A stretch of DNA of 64,000 bases from Montifringilla adamsi. Lineage: Eukaryota > Chordata > Aves > Passeriformes > Passeridae. Shown piece after piece: positions 50,061-61,100 of the stretch (positions within the stretch are counted from its first letter, which is position 1; every line of letters starts with the position of its first letter). The position numbers were made by a program, and so were the translations under genes. The stretch is from NCBI GenBank assembly GCA_017590115.1, contig JAGGNK010006626.1:521269-585268 (forward strand). Reading direction: 5' to 3'. The notes under the pieces were generated by a model, which saw nothing but the letters and a program-made list of their open reading frames with translations, ran no database searches and had not been told where the DNA came from.

Positions 50061-50425
50061 CAGACCATTGCAGTTGCTTAAGGCCACTTTACTTGTACTG
50101 TGTTGGTCTTGCAAATATCCTGTGTAATGACAGTGGTCTAAGAAATCATGCTTCCATTGCGGTCCATCTTTCCCCCAGTACTCTACTGTAAAATGTCTGG
50201 ACACCAAATCTGTGTTGAGAGTCAGGTTTAAATGAAAGTGCTTGCCATAGGCAGAAAGTTTAAAAAATAATTTAGATGCTGCCAGTTCTTGGTCATAAGG
50301 GTCTGTGCTCCTCCTCCTTCTTGAGGGTTTAGGATTTTTCACAGTAAAGCTGAGGAAGGCTCCATTTTGATCAACCCTTATTGGGATTGTTAGTTGGTAG
50401 TGTTCAAGGTAAGACAGGAATTCCT
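50061..50425 (-). CDS. ADAMTS6: ADAMTS6 coding exon 2 (propeptide)
   Basis: The exon is 365 nt. With the single G carried from the previous exon it gives 122 codons (residues 33-154), starting [20 protein letters not shown] and ending ALSNCNGL. It is the bulk of the propeptide: the [20 protein letters not shown] segment and the [11 protein letters not shown] and [11 protein letters not shown] motifs typical of ADAMTS prodomains. A basic RRRRS run (about residues 68-72) is a second possible proprotein-convertase site. There is an NLT sequon. The acceptor is TACAAAG (AG at 50426-50427) and the donor is GTAAGT (50055-50060). The open frame continues upstream of the acceptor to an in-frame ATG at 50547-50549. 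I treat that extension as intronic because the spliced version from 51143 matches the known N-terminus. Confidence 0.97.
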
Positions 50426-51142
50426 CTTTGTAATCAATCACAAGGTAAGACAGTCCAGGGAGTGGGCATAGAAGAGAAGAAAATATAACAGGAAACAACA
50501 AGTAGTAGCATAAACATAGACCATTTTGGGTAAATTTCATCACTCTCATGAGTAAAAGTCACCTTCAGGTAAGCGCACAATGCAGCATTTTACAAAATAA
50601 AATAAAACATTATTTTCTTTCTTTGTAAGTCAAGAAAATGTGTTTGATTTCCTATTAATTTGCTTATCACTTTGGAAATAGCAAAGTTGTTTAATACCTA
50701 TCTTTTCCTATTTACAAAAAATATGTAAATAACTGGGTCTGGTAAGAAGGGCATATTTTTCCCAGTGCTACCACTCAAAGAAAAAAGCTAGAAAATCCAC
50801 TTGCAAGAATACAAACAGTAGTAATGAAAAGGATTATATTGTAAAAACAAGATTAGATTCTTACTTCCTAGTCTAAAAGCATGTTAATTTTATCATGGCA
50901 AGTCTCTCAAATATTATCAAGTACATTTTACAAGATTTAATCTGCAAGGCTTTCCTACAGTTAAAAGTAGACAGAGAGAAATTAGAACAAGAAAATTTTA
51001 TCTGTATGACAATTAATCATGATAAAACTAAGAGCAGAGACCAGATGAGCTCATGAATTATATAAACATGGTTTAGAAAATATTACACAAACACAACACA
51101 AAAATACATGCTTCTTGCCAGCTGCAGAGATCAGACCCCTAC
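50426..51142. other. ADAMTS6 intron with in-frame ATG leader next to exon 2
   Basis: A 717-bp intron. Its last 124 bp before exon 2 (50426-50549, minus strand) are open in the exon's frame and start with ATG. They would encode about 41 residues, including a hydrophobic [20 protein letters not shown] stretch. Otherwise it is AT-rich and featureless. Confidence 0.8.
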
Positions 51143-51239
51143 CTTGAGAACTGTATGAAAGCCTGCTGTTACTGAGAAATTCCGATGAAACCATGACTAG
51201 GCTCAAAATCCATGTCCACGTCTTCCAAAAAATTTCCAT
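51143..51239 (-). CDS. ADAMTS6: ADAMTS6 coding exon 1: start codon and signal peptide
   Basis: The coding part is 97 nt (32 codons plus G). The protein begins [20 protein letters not shown] and continues [12 protein letters not shown], closely resembling the human ADAMTS6 N-terminus. Residues about 4-20 form a hydrophobic signal-peptide core. The ATG at 51237-51239 has A at -3 and G at +4, a good initiation context. The donor is CAAG|GTAGGG (intron bases 51137-51142). The whole protein is a secreted, extracellular-matrix zinc metalloprotease. Family knowledge links ADAMTS6 to turnover of microfibril-associated substrates and to heart and skeletal development. Only the signal peptide, propeptide and first third of the protease domain are inside this window. 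Confidence 0.96.
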
Positions 51240-51521
51240 AATTTAGAAAAAACAGAAAATTTTTTTTTTCTTTCTCCTTGGAGAGCTACCTGTGTGCTAT
51301 AGAGTTAACTTCACTCCAGAATCGCACCATAACAGGTATATTTATTTTATACTACTTTCAAATTAACTATATGATGTTCTACTTTCTGGACAGATACTTT
51401 CTTCTATAGCTGCAGTCATTTTCTTAATTCAAAGCAAGTATTTGTAAGATTCCTTAAGATATGAGACAGATGTTAGAGTGGACAGTTACTGAAATTGTTC
51501 CATTTCTTTTCCTGAAAAACA
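51240..51521 (-). other. ADAMTS6: ADAMTS6 5' UTR part of the start-codon exon (predicted)
   Basis: Upstream of the start codon, the best minus-strand acceptor is the tract TTCTTCTGTTTTTCAG, ending at 51522. That would start the exon at 51521 and leave 282 nt of 5' UTR. The UTR holds three short upstream ORFs, at 51486-51503 (5 codons), 51363-51419 (18 codons) and 51286-51330 (14 codons), all closed before the main ATG. A nearer but poorer acceptor (CACACAG, with no good pyrimidine tract) lies at about 51292. The exon boundary is inferred. Confidence 0.6.
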
Positions 51522-54215
51522 GAAGAATATGAGTCAAGGCAAATTCTTTCTATTAAAACAGATCTATGCTGCAAAATATTAAGCCATGACAGTGAATTAC
51601 ACAGGAAAATATTTTGAAATAATATTCAGTATCAATTTTATGGTCACATCCAAGGTCACAATCTTACAGAAAGAAAAAAGCAGAAAAAGAGTTACCATTA
51701 ACCTTGAAAAGCAGATCCACACAGTCAGTGATGCACTTATTAACTTCATGTCATTTTTATGCATTCTTACACCTATTTAGTGAGCTACCTTGTAGCTCAA
51801 ATATTGTGTTCAGACTTGTTCCGTCTATAATCAATGCTACACACTCATTGATTTCAACTGTTAATAACACATCCCAGTTAGATATACTGGTGGATAAAGG
51901 AAGAACCTGGAAAGGAATCCAGAGTACAGTTATCTGATCTTTCTGAAGCATGTATTTTGTTATTAGTAGGGCCAGGGTTCTGCTTATGCAGGCAGAATTC
52001 TCATTCACTTAGATAGGAATGCTGCATGTTAAAATACTAAAGAACAAATTTCAGTATCTAAAGCTATGCATCACAGACACTCCAATATTTCAAATATTTG
52101 TTGTCAGGGTTTTTTTTTGTTTTTTTTCATTTACAACACTATTGCAACAACAGTTTTTACTATTTTTTACTAGAGCTGCAGCTCTAGGAGTAGCCAGGGA
52201 TTAAATGGAAGATCCATGCAGTCAACTAACAATCCAGTACCATGGGATACTAAACTATGTGTTGTGTCAGCTGGTATTCATCAGTCCACTTAAACACTCT
52301 CAGCACACCTGTGCACAAACTCTGCTGAAGCAGACAATGGAGAAACAGAACACCTAAGAAGGGGAGCTTGTTTAAAAACCAATTTCCACAAGCATACAGA
52401 GTCACACATGCACCAGATAAATCTGCCTTTCTAAAATTCTGGGAATGATGATACATTCATTCAGACAGGTAATACAGCTGCAGCTAATGGATTATTTATG
52501 AAGACTTTATAAAGAGCTGTAACATAAAATATTAAGAAAAAATCATCACCCAAATCCTATTTACCAACATTACTATGAATATTTAGATAACAGCCAGTTT
52601 CAAACCCAGCTAATTACTAATGTGCAAATGAGGTTAATCTGACCTTTTAAAAATATTTCAAGGCAGCAAGCAGGATTTATTCAGGTTTGTAAAGACTAAA
52701 AGATACTTTGCAAACATGCTTTGTGCTTAGTAGTATTTTTTTCCTGGGGAAGCATAAAGATTTTGTGATGCCATGCACATGTGGCAAGGCCTCAAAACAC
52801 ATTAATAAAAAAGCTCAAAGCTCTCTGTTTCCTTTGCTATGTAAAATCTTTATTTCCTAGCTAATATTTAGTTACAGTTCCTTGATTTTTGCAAATTTTG
52901 AAGATACATAATTAACCCCATACTCTTTCAGCTACATTAATACAATAAGTAATGTGCCTTATTTCTAATCTGAGAATGTACAGTTTCAAATTCTTGTCAC
53001 TGAATCTTGCTTTATCCCCATTTGCTAATGACTTGGTTTCTTTTCCTTGTGTGCACAGTTATAATCTGATACAAGCATCTCTGGACGCTTCCTGGTAAGC
53101 AGCTCAACCTATTTGGTTTATCTCATTCTGTATAATCCAGTTTCCAGATGACTGAATACTTCTGCAGTTTTTCTCTGAATCACTTCCAATTCGCCAGCAT
53201 CCCTTTTTATCTGCAGACACTGGAACTGGGAACTGTAGTCCAGTAATGGCTTGTTACCACCATATATAGAGGTAATATTGCCTTACAGCTTCTACTTAGC
53301 CAAAATAGCCTAACAGGGAGTTCATGTTCAGACTGTTAGGCTGATAAAAAGTTATCCTAAAATTAGGATCTCCTGAAGCTGCAGTACCTAGGGAGCTAGA
53401 TAGGTCAGAATACTGGATATAATTTAACAGTACTCATTATTTAGTACCATTATTTATTATTTATCCACCAATGGCCCACATGATGGACCATAACCATATG
53501 TTAGTCAACAGTGTCAAACAGTCACTGATGCCTAGTGTTCTTGCAGAGGTCTCTGAAGTGGTCTCCCTCATTTCAAGACCAATCAAGGATTGGTTCACAC
53601 AAGACAAATCTCCTTTCATATCAAACTTTCTGAAAGATTCAGCAGAATTTTTTACCTCTTCTTTGTAAATATTTATTGCCAGCTTGACCATGGATACAAG
53701 ATGACCACATGAAGCTATATTAATGTTTCCAATTAAAGAGTGGTAATGGATGTGAATAAAAGCACTCAGGTAACTTCAAGATAAAATACTCTAAGTATGG
53801 CATTTGGTAGGAACATCAAAGTCTGGACTCTATCCCCCTTTTGTTTATTTGCACCTTCTTTGGCAGTCTATTTTCATGGCAGCCTGTAGATTGTTGTTAA
53901 GATGCAAAATTTGGTCAATACTAAGCTTACAACAAGAAACTTCTAGTGTATCGTGTGGTGAACTACACATTCACCCACTGGTTAACGTAGGTGTGGCTCC
54001 GTGTCCTCAACCACCACCTAAAACCACAGATCCCATCTAACTCTAAGAGCTCTGTCAAATAGGAAAGGAATGTTTTCTGACGCCAATGATGAAACAGCTG
54101 CATGGCACTGGCATTTCTGTGAAGGCATGGATAACCATGGCAGTCAGTGGTGTCATGAAGTTCCCACTCAGTGACACTCAGTGAGGAGAAAAAAGGTCAC
54201 AGTTACTGGAGCACA
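51522..54215. other. ADAMTS6 first intron (predicted), left part
   Basis: AT-rich sequence between the predicted 5' UTR exon and the CR1 copy next to the CpG island. No exon or repeat is recognised. The open frames at 51704-51937 and 53461-53691 have no recognisable product. Confidence 0.5.
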
Positions 54216-54595
54216 AGTCCTGTGTGAGGTGGATGAGAGAGCTGGGGGTGTTTAGCCTGGAGAAAAGGCAGCATAGGGATGACCTTATCATTCTTTACAA
54301 TTAAAAGTGTAGCCAGGTGGGGGTCGGTCTCTTCTCCCAGGCAAAAAGTGACAGGAGAGAAGCTGCAGCAGGGGTGGTTTAGGCTGGACATAAGGAAGAA
54401 TATCACATAAAGGGTGATCAGACATTAGATCGGGGTGCTCAGAAAGGTGGTTGTCACGGTCGCTGGAGGTGTTTAAGGACAGCCTGGATGGCACTGGTCT
54501 AGTGCCATGGTCTAGTTGACAGGGTAGCGTTTAGTCATAGGCTGGACTCAATAACCTTAGAAGTCCTCTTCAACCTATATGATTCTGTGACAAAG
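54216..54595 (+). mobile_element. CR1 LINE 3'-end fragment beside the CpG island
   Basis: This reads as a plus-strand CR1 3' end: 'gagctgggggtgtttagcctggagaaaaggca', then 'ggatgaccttatcattctttacaa', 'gggtcggtctcttctcccaggc', 'aggtgtttaaggacagcctgg', 'ggctggactcaataacctt' and the tail 'tatgattctgtgac'. It is 5'-truncated with no coding capacity. It ends about 120 bp short of the start of the CpG island and is antisense to ADAMTS6. Confidence 0.92.
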
Positions 54596-56012
54596 TGGAC
54601 TATGAAGAGGCGACTAGCCAAACAGAGCAGTCACCATGGGAGCCTCCATCTAAACAATGGTGCCTTGGGCAACTCAGGCATCACTTAACCTGAAGGCAGC
54701 TCAAGTTTTACGACAGGGCAGCATGTCAGACTGATGTCCCAAGACAACCGCCACACCAGGGGCGCCCACCGCAGAACCGATGGGTTCCGGCGGCGGCGCT
54801 CGGCGGCGGCGGCGCCGGGGTCTCCCGTTGGCGGCCGAGGTGCCACAAAACACATGCCACCGCACCGCCCGACGGCAGAGCCCAGACCGCCGCTACGCCT
54901 CGGGGCGGGGTCGAGGAAAGCGACGACCGGGAAAGGGACCCGGCGCTCCGGCGGGCGGGACAGGGGGCTGTCCTCCACGCCCCCGCCCCGGCCCCGCCGC
55001 CTTCCCGCCCTCCGCGGCCGGGCCGTGCGGGCGGCGGGAGCCCGCGGTGAGGCGCGGGCAGGGGCGGCCGTGCGCCCGCCCGGCACTACGAGTGGTTGCT
55101 AAGGAAATGGGGAGGGCAGCGGGAGGGGACGGGGCGGGGGACGGACATCAATCACACAAATTCAATTACAGGTATCGCGGCTGGCTGTGAAAAACTTCGC
55201 AGGGCTTCAAAAGCCGGGGATTAGCCGTGCCCCCGGGAGCTTCCCCAGGCGAGAACTGCGACGCGCAGACCGCGCCGGGAAGAGCTCGGTGAAAAAGAAG
55301 GGGGGCCGGGAGTGGCGGGGAGAGGGACACGTACAAAGGGAAAAGATCGAGCCCTCCTCCCCGGGAATTAACCAGAAGCGTGAGGAGTAAAACTACTGCT
55401 GTGCGGGCCCCGACGTACGACGGGGCCGCCACCATATGAACGGCCCCCGCCAGCCCCAGGCTCCCCGCCGGCCGTGCCGAGGGGGTAGCTGTCACTGCAC
55501 CTACCGAAAAAACAATACCCACCCCCCCCAAAAGGAAAAGTCAACAGGCTAGGAAAATACACGGCTACACACACAGTTAAACACGTACACACATGCACAT
55601 TATCTGTACACGTCTGCACACAGAGAGTTAAAAACACTGGTACTGAAGAAAATTGGAAGTCACCAGACACATATCCCTCAAAAAAAAAAAAAAAAAAAAT
55701 CAAAAGGGAAAAAAAAAAAAAATCCGTCCTCCCTAGAGAGGCTGAAGGGGAGAGTCTGGTTGCTGTGGTGGAGCTGATCCTAAAGTTAACTTTCAGCAGC
55801 CCATTTCCAGACAGCAGCGCTGAATCTATTTGGATAAAACGCGTGTGACCCAGACACTTGGCGTTTGGCCCAAACGCGTTGCACCGGCAGCCCAAATAAA
55901 AACAAGAGTCTGACTCTCTCCCTCTCTCTCCCTTCTCTCTTGTACAACAATGAAAGAAAGTACTGAAGACAAAATCCGCACACACATCGCAGGGGAGCGA
56001 GAGCCCACTTAC

Positions 56013-56280
56013 CTCCTCCCACCAAACAAAGTCCCTTTGAACCCTGGGCGACTGCGGAGACAGACATACACCGACAAACGCGAGTCCGCGGGGTTAAGAG
56101 TCTGGCAAATCCCAAGCGGCTCGAAGTAAATCAAAACCACACGCTTCCATCTTCCTGATGAGCCCAGCGAGAGTCCGACATCCCCGCCAGCATCGCTGCG
56201 GGACGGCGGCCGCGCCGACCCTCCAAGCCCCGGTACAAAGTGTGCACTTGTCTGACCGCGGCAGCGGACACCGCCGGACA
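56013..56280 (-). other. ADAMTS6: Predicted non-coding first exon of ADAMTS6
   Basis: A near-consensus minus-strand splice donor, GAG|GTAAGT, sits with its intron bases at 56007-56012. An exon ending at 56013 and splicing to the acceptor at 51522 would join the CpG island to the start-codon exon. The right boundary (transcription start) cannot be read from sequence, so the end given is arbitrary. It could extend well into the island. No coding role is proposed. Confidence 0.45.
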
Positions 56281-57243
56281 CGGCGCGGCCGAGAGCCGGG
56301 CGTCCTCAACTCAGCAGCAATCCAGAATAGCCCTGGGTTGTCGCTGGGGTTTGGGGGCTGTTTGGTTTTCATCTGTTGTTTGGTTTTGGTTTGGTTTTGT
56401 TTTTCCTTTTCTGCTTCTACCAAAGACTTAGTATTCGAAGTATAAAAAAATCTTTTTAAAAGTGCACTATTCGAGATGGTACTTCATCAATCATCTCTCT
56501 AATCGGTTGAAAAATTCTCGCAACCCCTTCCCCCATCTCAAGGTTTCTCTCTGAAATTACTCCAAATGCACCTCGCCTAATGCAATATAAATCTCCCCCC
56601 GCTCCCCAAAGCCCTGCACGCACCATTATTCGGGACACAAGAAAAGCAAAAAGTTTCATTGAATAGCGTGAAATCTTCCTTACCGTTTTCATCTTCAATT
56701 TCTGATATAAAGTAAGTTTCAAACAATAGAGATTGCACAGGACGATTCCCGTATTCCTCTCTGCTTTTCCCCTCTGTGCAAGCAACCATCAGGGTTCTAT
56801 TCTCCAACAGAATAAAATTCTCTAGCCTTCCTAAAGGGGTTTTTAGAAAACGGGTTGGCTTGGCAGGAGGAAGGATGCCATCAATTCACCGAAGCTATCA
56901 CCCTGCACATTTTGTCTTTCCAACAAAAAAGGGGGGGAGAGGAGGAAGGAGGGAAAAACAGGCTTATATTGGGGTGGGGGTGGGTGCCCTCCTCTTGAGG
57001 AGCCTCCTCTGTGCAAAATACCATGTGAATATCATCTGAGTTGGGGGGGGAGGGGGGACCGGGAGACAGAAAGGGGGGAAAGAGAGGGGGAGCAGAGGGG
57101 AGGCAGGCAGAGCAGGCAGGACTCAGGAAAGTTTGGTTGAAGTAGCCCCAGACCTCCTCTGGCTGCCGGCGCCGGGCCAAGCCGAGCGCGGCGGCAGCGG
57201 GGGAGCCTTGGCAGCCTCGCCCGGGGGACGGCGCGGGGCCCGC

Positions 57244-57251
57244 TGACGTCA
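57244..57251. promoter_or_regulatory. CRE palindrome TGACGTCA (copy 1)
   Basis: A perfect full cAMP-response element, the CREB/ATF binding consensus, inside the CpG island. Binding is inferred from the motif only. Confidence 0.7.
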
Positions 57252-57276
57252 GCCTGCAGATGTGCCCCGGACCGCC

Positions 57277-57286
57277 GCGCATGCGC
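57277..57286. promoter_or_regulatory. NRF1-type palindrome GCGCATGCGC (copy 1)
   Basis: A perfect match to the core NRF1 consensus, common in CpG-island promoters. It lies between the CRE and the E-box. Confidence 0.7.
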
Positions 57287-57292
57287 GCCCGT

Positions 57293-57298
57293 CACGTG
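57293..57298. promoter_or_regulatory. E-box CACGTG (copy 1)
   Basis: A canonical bHLH-zip E-box (USF/MYC type) in the context GTCACGTGGC, which fits USF preference. It is 7 bp from the NRF1-like site. Confidence 0.65.
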
Positions 57299-57578
57299 GC
57301 AGCGGGGGGGCAGGGGCGCAGCCGGGGGCGCGGGAGCGGGAGGGGCGGCGGGACCCTCGCCCGGAGCCGCCTGAGGGGGGGGGGGGGGGGGGACGGGGGG
57401 ACAGAAGGGGGGGAAAGAGAGGGGGAGCAGAGGGGAGGCAGGCAGAGCAGGAAGGACTCAGGAAAGTTTGGTTGAAGTAGCCCCAGACCTCCTCTGGCTG
57501 CCGGCGCCGGGCCAAGCCGAGCGCGGCGGCAGCGGGGGAGCCTTGGCAGCCTCGCCCGGGGGACGGCGCGGGGCCCGC

Positions 57579-57586
57579 TGACGTCA
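57579..57586. promoter_or_regulatory. CRE palindrome TGACGTCA (copy 2)
   Basis: The same perfect CRE in the second copy of the tandem block, exactly 335 bp from the first. Confidence 0.7.
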
Positions 57587-57611
57587 GCCTGCAGATGTGC
57601 CCCGGACCGCC

Positions 57612-57621
57612 GCGCATGCGC
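57612..57621. promoter_or_regulatory. NRF1-type palindrome GCGCATGCGC (copy 2)
   Basis: The repeat of the NRF1-type site in the second block. Confidence 0.7.
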
Positions 57622-57627
57622 GCCCGT

Positions 57628-57633
57628 CACGTG
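57628..57633. promoter_or_regulatory. E-box CACGTG (copy 2)
   Basis: The second GTCACGTGGC E-box, in the duplicated block. Confidence 0.65.
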
Positions 57634-58160
57634 GCAGCGGGGGGGCAGGGGCGCAGCCGGGGGCGCGGGAGCGGGAGGGGCGGCGGGACCCTCGCCCGGA
57701 GCCGCCTGAGGGGAGCCCGGCGTGGCCCGCCCGGGGGAGCCGCCGCCGCAGCAGCCACGGGGAGCCGGCGGCAGGCGCCGGGCACGGCCGCTGGGCACGA
57801 CCGGCGAGCTGGGGCGACCCCCTTCTGCCATCGCCCTGCTGCCGTCGCGCTGCTCGTCCCGCGCCCCGTTACAGGCGTTAATAAAAGGAAACCTCTTAAA
57901 CACCATTTCCAGCGGAGGGGAGGCGGTGTCTGAAGCCCGCGCTGCCAGCGGCAGCCGGGCCAGCATCGCGCCGAGGCCGGGGGTCCCGGCCCTGCTCGCA
58001 CAGCGCTTTCAGTTTCATTTGCGGCGGGGTCGCGGCCGGGGCGGGGGCCGCGGCATCGGCTCCCCGCCTGGCAGGGCGGGAGGGTGCGCTTGGGAGCGGG
58101 CAGCTGGCGGCCCACGAACCGCCCCTGCTCCGGGCAGCCAGCGCTGCCGGCGAGAGGGTC

Positions 58161-61100
58161 ACACGGAGAGAGTGGGCTGGAACTCCCACTCGCCCTCTAA
58201 CCACCAAGTTAATTTCCGATTGCCGAAAAAAGAGAAAAAGGGGGGTCCTAAACCTAGGTTGTAAGGTTTCAAGTTTCTGCTAACTGTTTTTCCCAAATGG
58301 TGCGGGTGCGGGTTTTCCTCCCCAGCCGGAGGTAGTAGGTGTAATTGCAACTTCTGGTGAATCTCTAGTATCTGGCTGGACTGTGAAATGATTGCAGAGA
58401 AAGGTCCAAGAGCACAGCTACTCCGGGACTTCTTGGAGCATCGAAACAGTAGGATCGGCCTGCAAAGTCAAACAGTCAGCAGGAGTCTGATGGTCAGCAG
58501 GGGCTGGCTTTGTGCCCTGTGAGATGGTGAAATCAGAGCCGTGGCTGGCATTCATAGTTTCAAATAAACTCTACACAATTACTTTTGAATATGAAGCAAT
58601 ACTATAGGTAAATCATATTTTGTATACAAGTATGTGAAAATTCTTTTAAGTGCAGCTCTAAGAAAATAAGCACAACGTCCTAAACAGTTGGTCATCTTTG
58701 TCGCTATTCATTCTGAAACAGCGCAGTGAGCACTTACTTGAGAGATCCTTTAACTGTCTCCGGGCAAATTAATGTAACAATGGTTAGGGGAGTAGTAGAA
58801 TGTATCACTGCATTGAAAACCGGAGCTATGAAATTAATGCCCCTTGGGAATAGGGGCATTCAGAAAGAAACGCGTTATTCTGGAAATGCATCTCCAACCT
58901 GCTCCCCCCAGGGTTAATTGCTCATACGGAGAGCGCCATCCTGCGTCGGCGCCCGGGGTGTGCGGGGATGCTGGCTGCACCGGGGAGACAGTTCCGCCCT
59001 TCTTCCTCTTCATCCTGTACGTGCGTGAGCAGTTGCCGCTTTGGTGGGTACGTCTGGGTACATCCACTTCATTAAAACAGCTATTTCTAACATTGAGAAG
59101 AGTGTTTTTTGTTAACATTCCATAGTTCCTGCTCCTGGAGCAAATCGTTATATGCGATGTTCGCATGGAAAAGCCGCAGAGCATGACCTGCTCAGATGCA
59201 GCCAGGTGTACCTGAGTCATATCACCTTATCTCCATGGACAGGCATTGTAACAGGTTCTGCTCAACCTTTTCTGTAAACTCAGTGGTTCGTACAGAGAAC
59301 TGGGACAGTCTATCCTATTGAAAGTACAGACCGTGAAAAGATTTCTTTTTACACATTCTGCATCAGAACCAAATAACCTTTTGAACAGACAGACACGCAT
59401 CACAGCCAATTGCCTCATGGCTATGGTATCCTCGGGGGATTTGGGAGAACTGCCTTCAAATCAGACCCTGCCTGAATCAGACTCAGGAATGTTCACGTTG
59501 CCGTCTGACGGCTGAGCTGGGGACTATTCTGGTGTTAAAGACTGGCCTCTTCGTGGCTGGATCTGCTCCATTGTGTATAGCTGAATAAATACTCATCAAG
59601 CTAAAAAGAAAGACAGCTTATCACTGTCTGGTTAGGGTCCTCACATGGATTCAACTCCCTGCTCTAAATCCAGCAAAGCAAAGATATATGGACTTCACAA
59701 AACCCAGCTGCTTGCTCAGACCAACAAGTTATTTATTCCCTGTTCCAGACAACTACATTTTCTTGCCTAAGCCCACTGGTGTATATATACCAGTCAAAAC
59801 TGGTCTATTACCAGGAAAAGCTTTGGCTCATCTTTAGAAATTCCTGTCTGTGATTAGAATTTCTGACAGAACTACCATTGCAGTTTGACTTTACTGTTTT
59901 GCTTTATTGTATAAAACAATATTTCAGAGTGAACCTCATTCAGATAAAAATAGTGAGCTCATTTGGTGCCTTTTTTTAGTGTCCTCAGCGCAAATATTAT
60001 CCATATATATACGTTTTTATGAACTGCAACTTTTTAGGAAAGAAACTTACACAGGAAGTCGTACACAGACTCGCAGTATAAATGTTTCTTTGCTGCAATT
60101 AGAAGTGTTTCTAGGAGGGATTGCAATTTTACTCTGAATTCTAGTACTATGTATAAACCATTTGGGCAACTGTGTCTCAGAAACTCTGGGTAGGATTACA
60201 AACTTACTGAGCACAAAGCATATTACTCTAGGTCTTAACCAGTTTCTTAGTGTTTGCTGACCATGGATGTAAGTAGCTAAAGCAGTCTTGTCTTCAGGCC
60301 TTTGAATCATTTAATATGTTAGCCAAGACTGTTAAGATTGGGAAGCGTTCTCTTTTGTTTAAATAAATATTCATATTGAACTTGAATTTGGAATTGTGAG
60401 ATGTATTTGGAGGTATTTGGGGTTAATTCCAGAAATTTTGCTTTTTATTGAAATACATATAGAAGACAAAGCAAGAAGTCAACAGTGTTTCTGTAATATG
60501 AGCTTTTTTATTACCTGAACATTTGAATGTATATACTTGACAGTGTGCTTGTTTTGGTTTGGTGGGTTTTTTTCAAGTAGTTTTACCTGATCAGTGAAGA
60601 TCTGAAGACTGTAACCTATCTTATTTAGAAATATCCCAGCAGTGTTTGTGGAGAGAATAAACCTGTTTAAGAATTATATATATAAAATTATGTTATGTTA
60701 TTTATGTCATAAATCACATAAATACTGTAAAATTTAAATGCTGTATATAATTAAAATACTTCAATTGACCATAAAGTTGAAAAAGTAGTAAAGATGAACT
60801 TGCATTTATATGTGCTATACTTTCTGTGGTTGTATGGAGAAAAGTTTTTGATGTGCATAAGGGCTTAATTTTTAGTCCCCTGAAATATGAGATTCTAGGG
60901 GTACTTAAAGATAATGCTGCTGTTCGGATCCATGTCTTTCACTGACTTTTCCTTGTAAATAGTCTGAATTCAGACTGCTTACAAATCTCACCTTCCCTTG
61001 CAGGAGGAGATCTAACAGCATCTCTAGAAATTACCCCAGGCTATGTATGTTCAATTGTGCCTGGTACATTGCATTTCAGAGGGAGAATGCATATCAAAGT

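Larger units (their letters stand above)
57041..57375. repeat. 335-bp tandem duplication in the CpG island, copy 1
   Basis: This block repeats almost exactly at an offset of +335. In the parts I compared I saw only about two substitutions, one in the purine-rich start and one where 'gcaggcagg' faces 'gcaggaagg', plus differences in the G run. Everything from the 'ctcaggaaagtttggttgaag' segment to 'gccgcctgag' is shared. It contains a CRE, an NRF1-like palindrome and an E-box. Confidence 0.95.
57376..57710. repeat. 335-bp tandem duplication in the CpG island, copy 2
   Basis: This is the second copy of the block, directly adjoining the first across an 18-G run (57375-57392). After 57710 the sequence diverges ('gggagcccggcgtggcc'), so there are two copies and no third. 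The near-identity means either a very recent duplication or an assembly error. Confidence 0.95.
54720..58160. promoter_or_regulatory. CpG island, probable ADAMTS6 promoter region
   Basis: Base composition switches sharply from AT-rich to very GC- and CpG-rich sequence. It is densest at 54770-55140 and 57140-58150, with more moderate stretches between, including a poly-A interruption at 55681-55720. It contains GC boxes (for example around 55128-55140 and 57339-57350) and many CpG dinucleotides. It lies just upstream, in the minus sense, of the first ADAMTS6 coding exon, and a strong minus-strand donor lies inside it. The many long open frames on both strands here result from the absence of AT-rich stop codons and are not genes. 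A CpG island can also drive divergent transcription to the right, but I see no clear plus-strand gene. Confidence 0.85.

Noticed and set aside
54685..58264. Many overlapping open frames of 90-220 codons on both strands
   Set aside because: They lie in the CpG island, where GC-rich sequence lacks stop codons. Their products are low-complexity Arg/Ala/Pro/Gly strings, and two are repeated only because the DNA block is duplicated.
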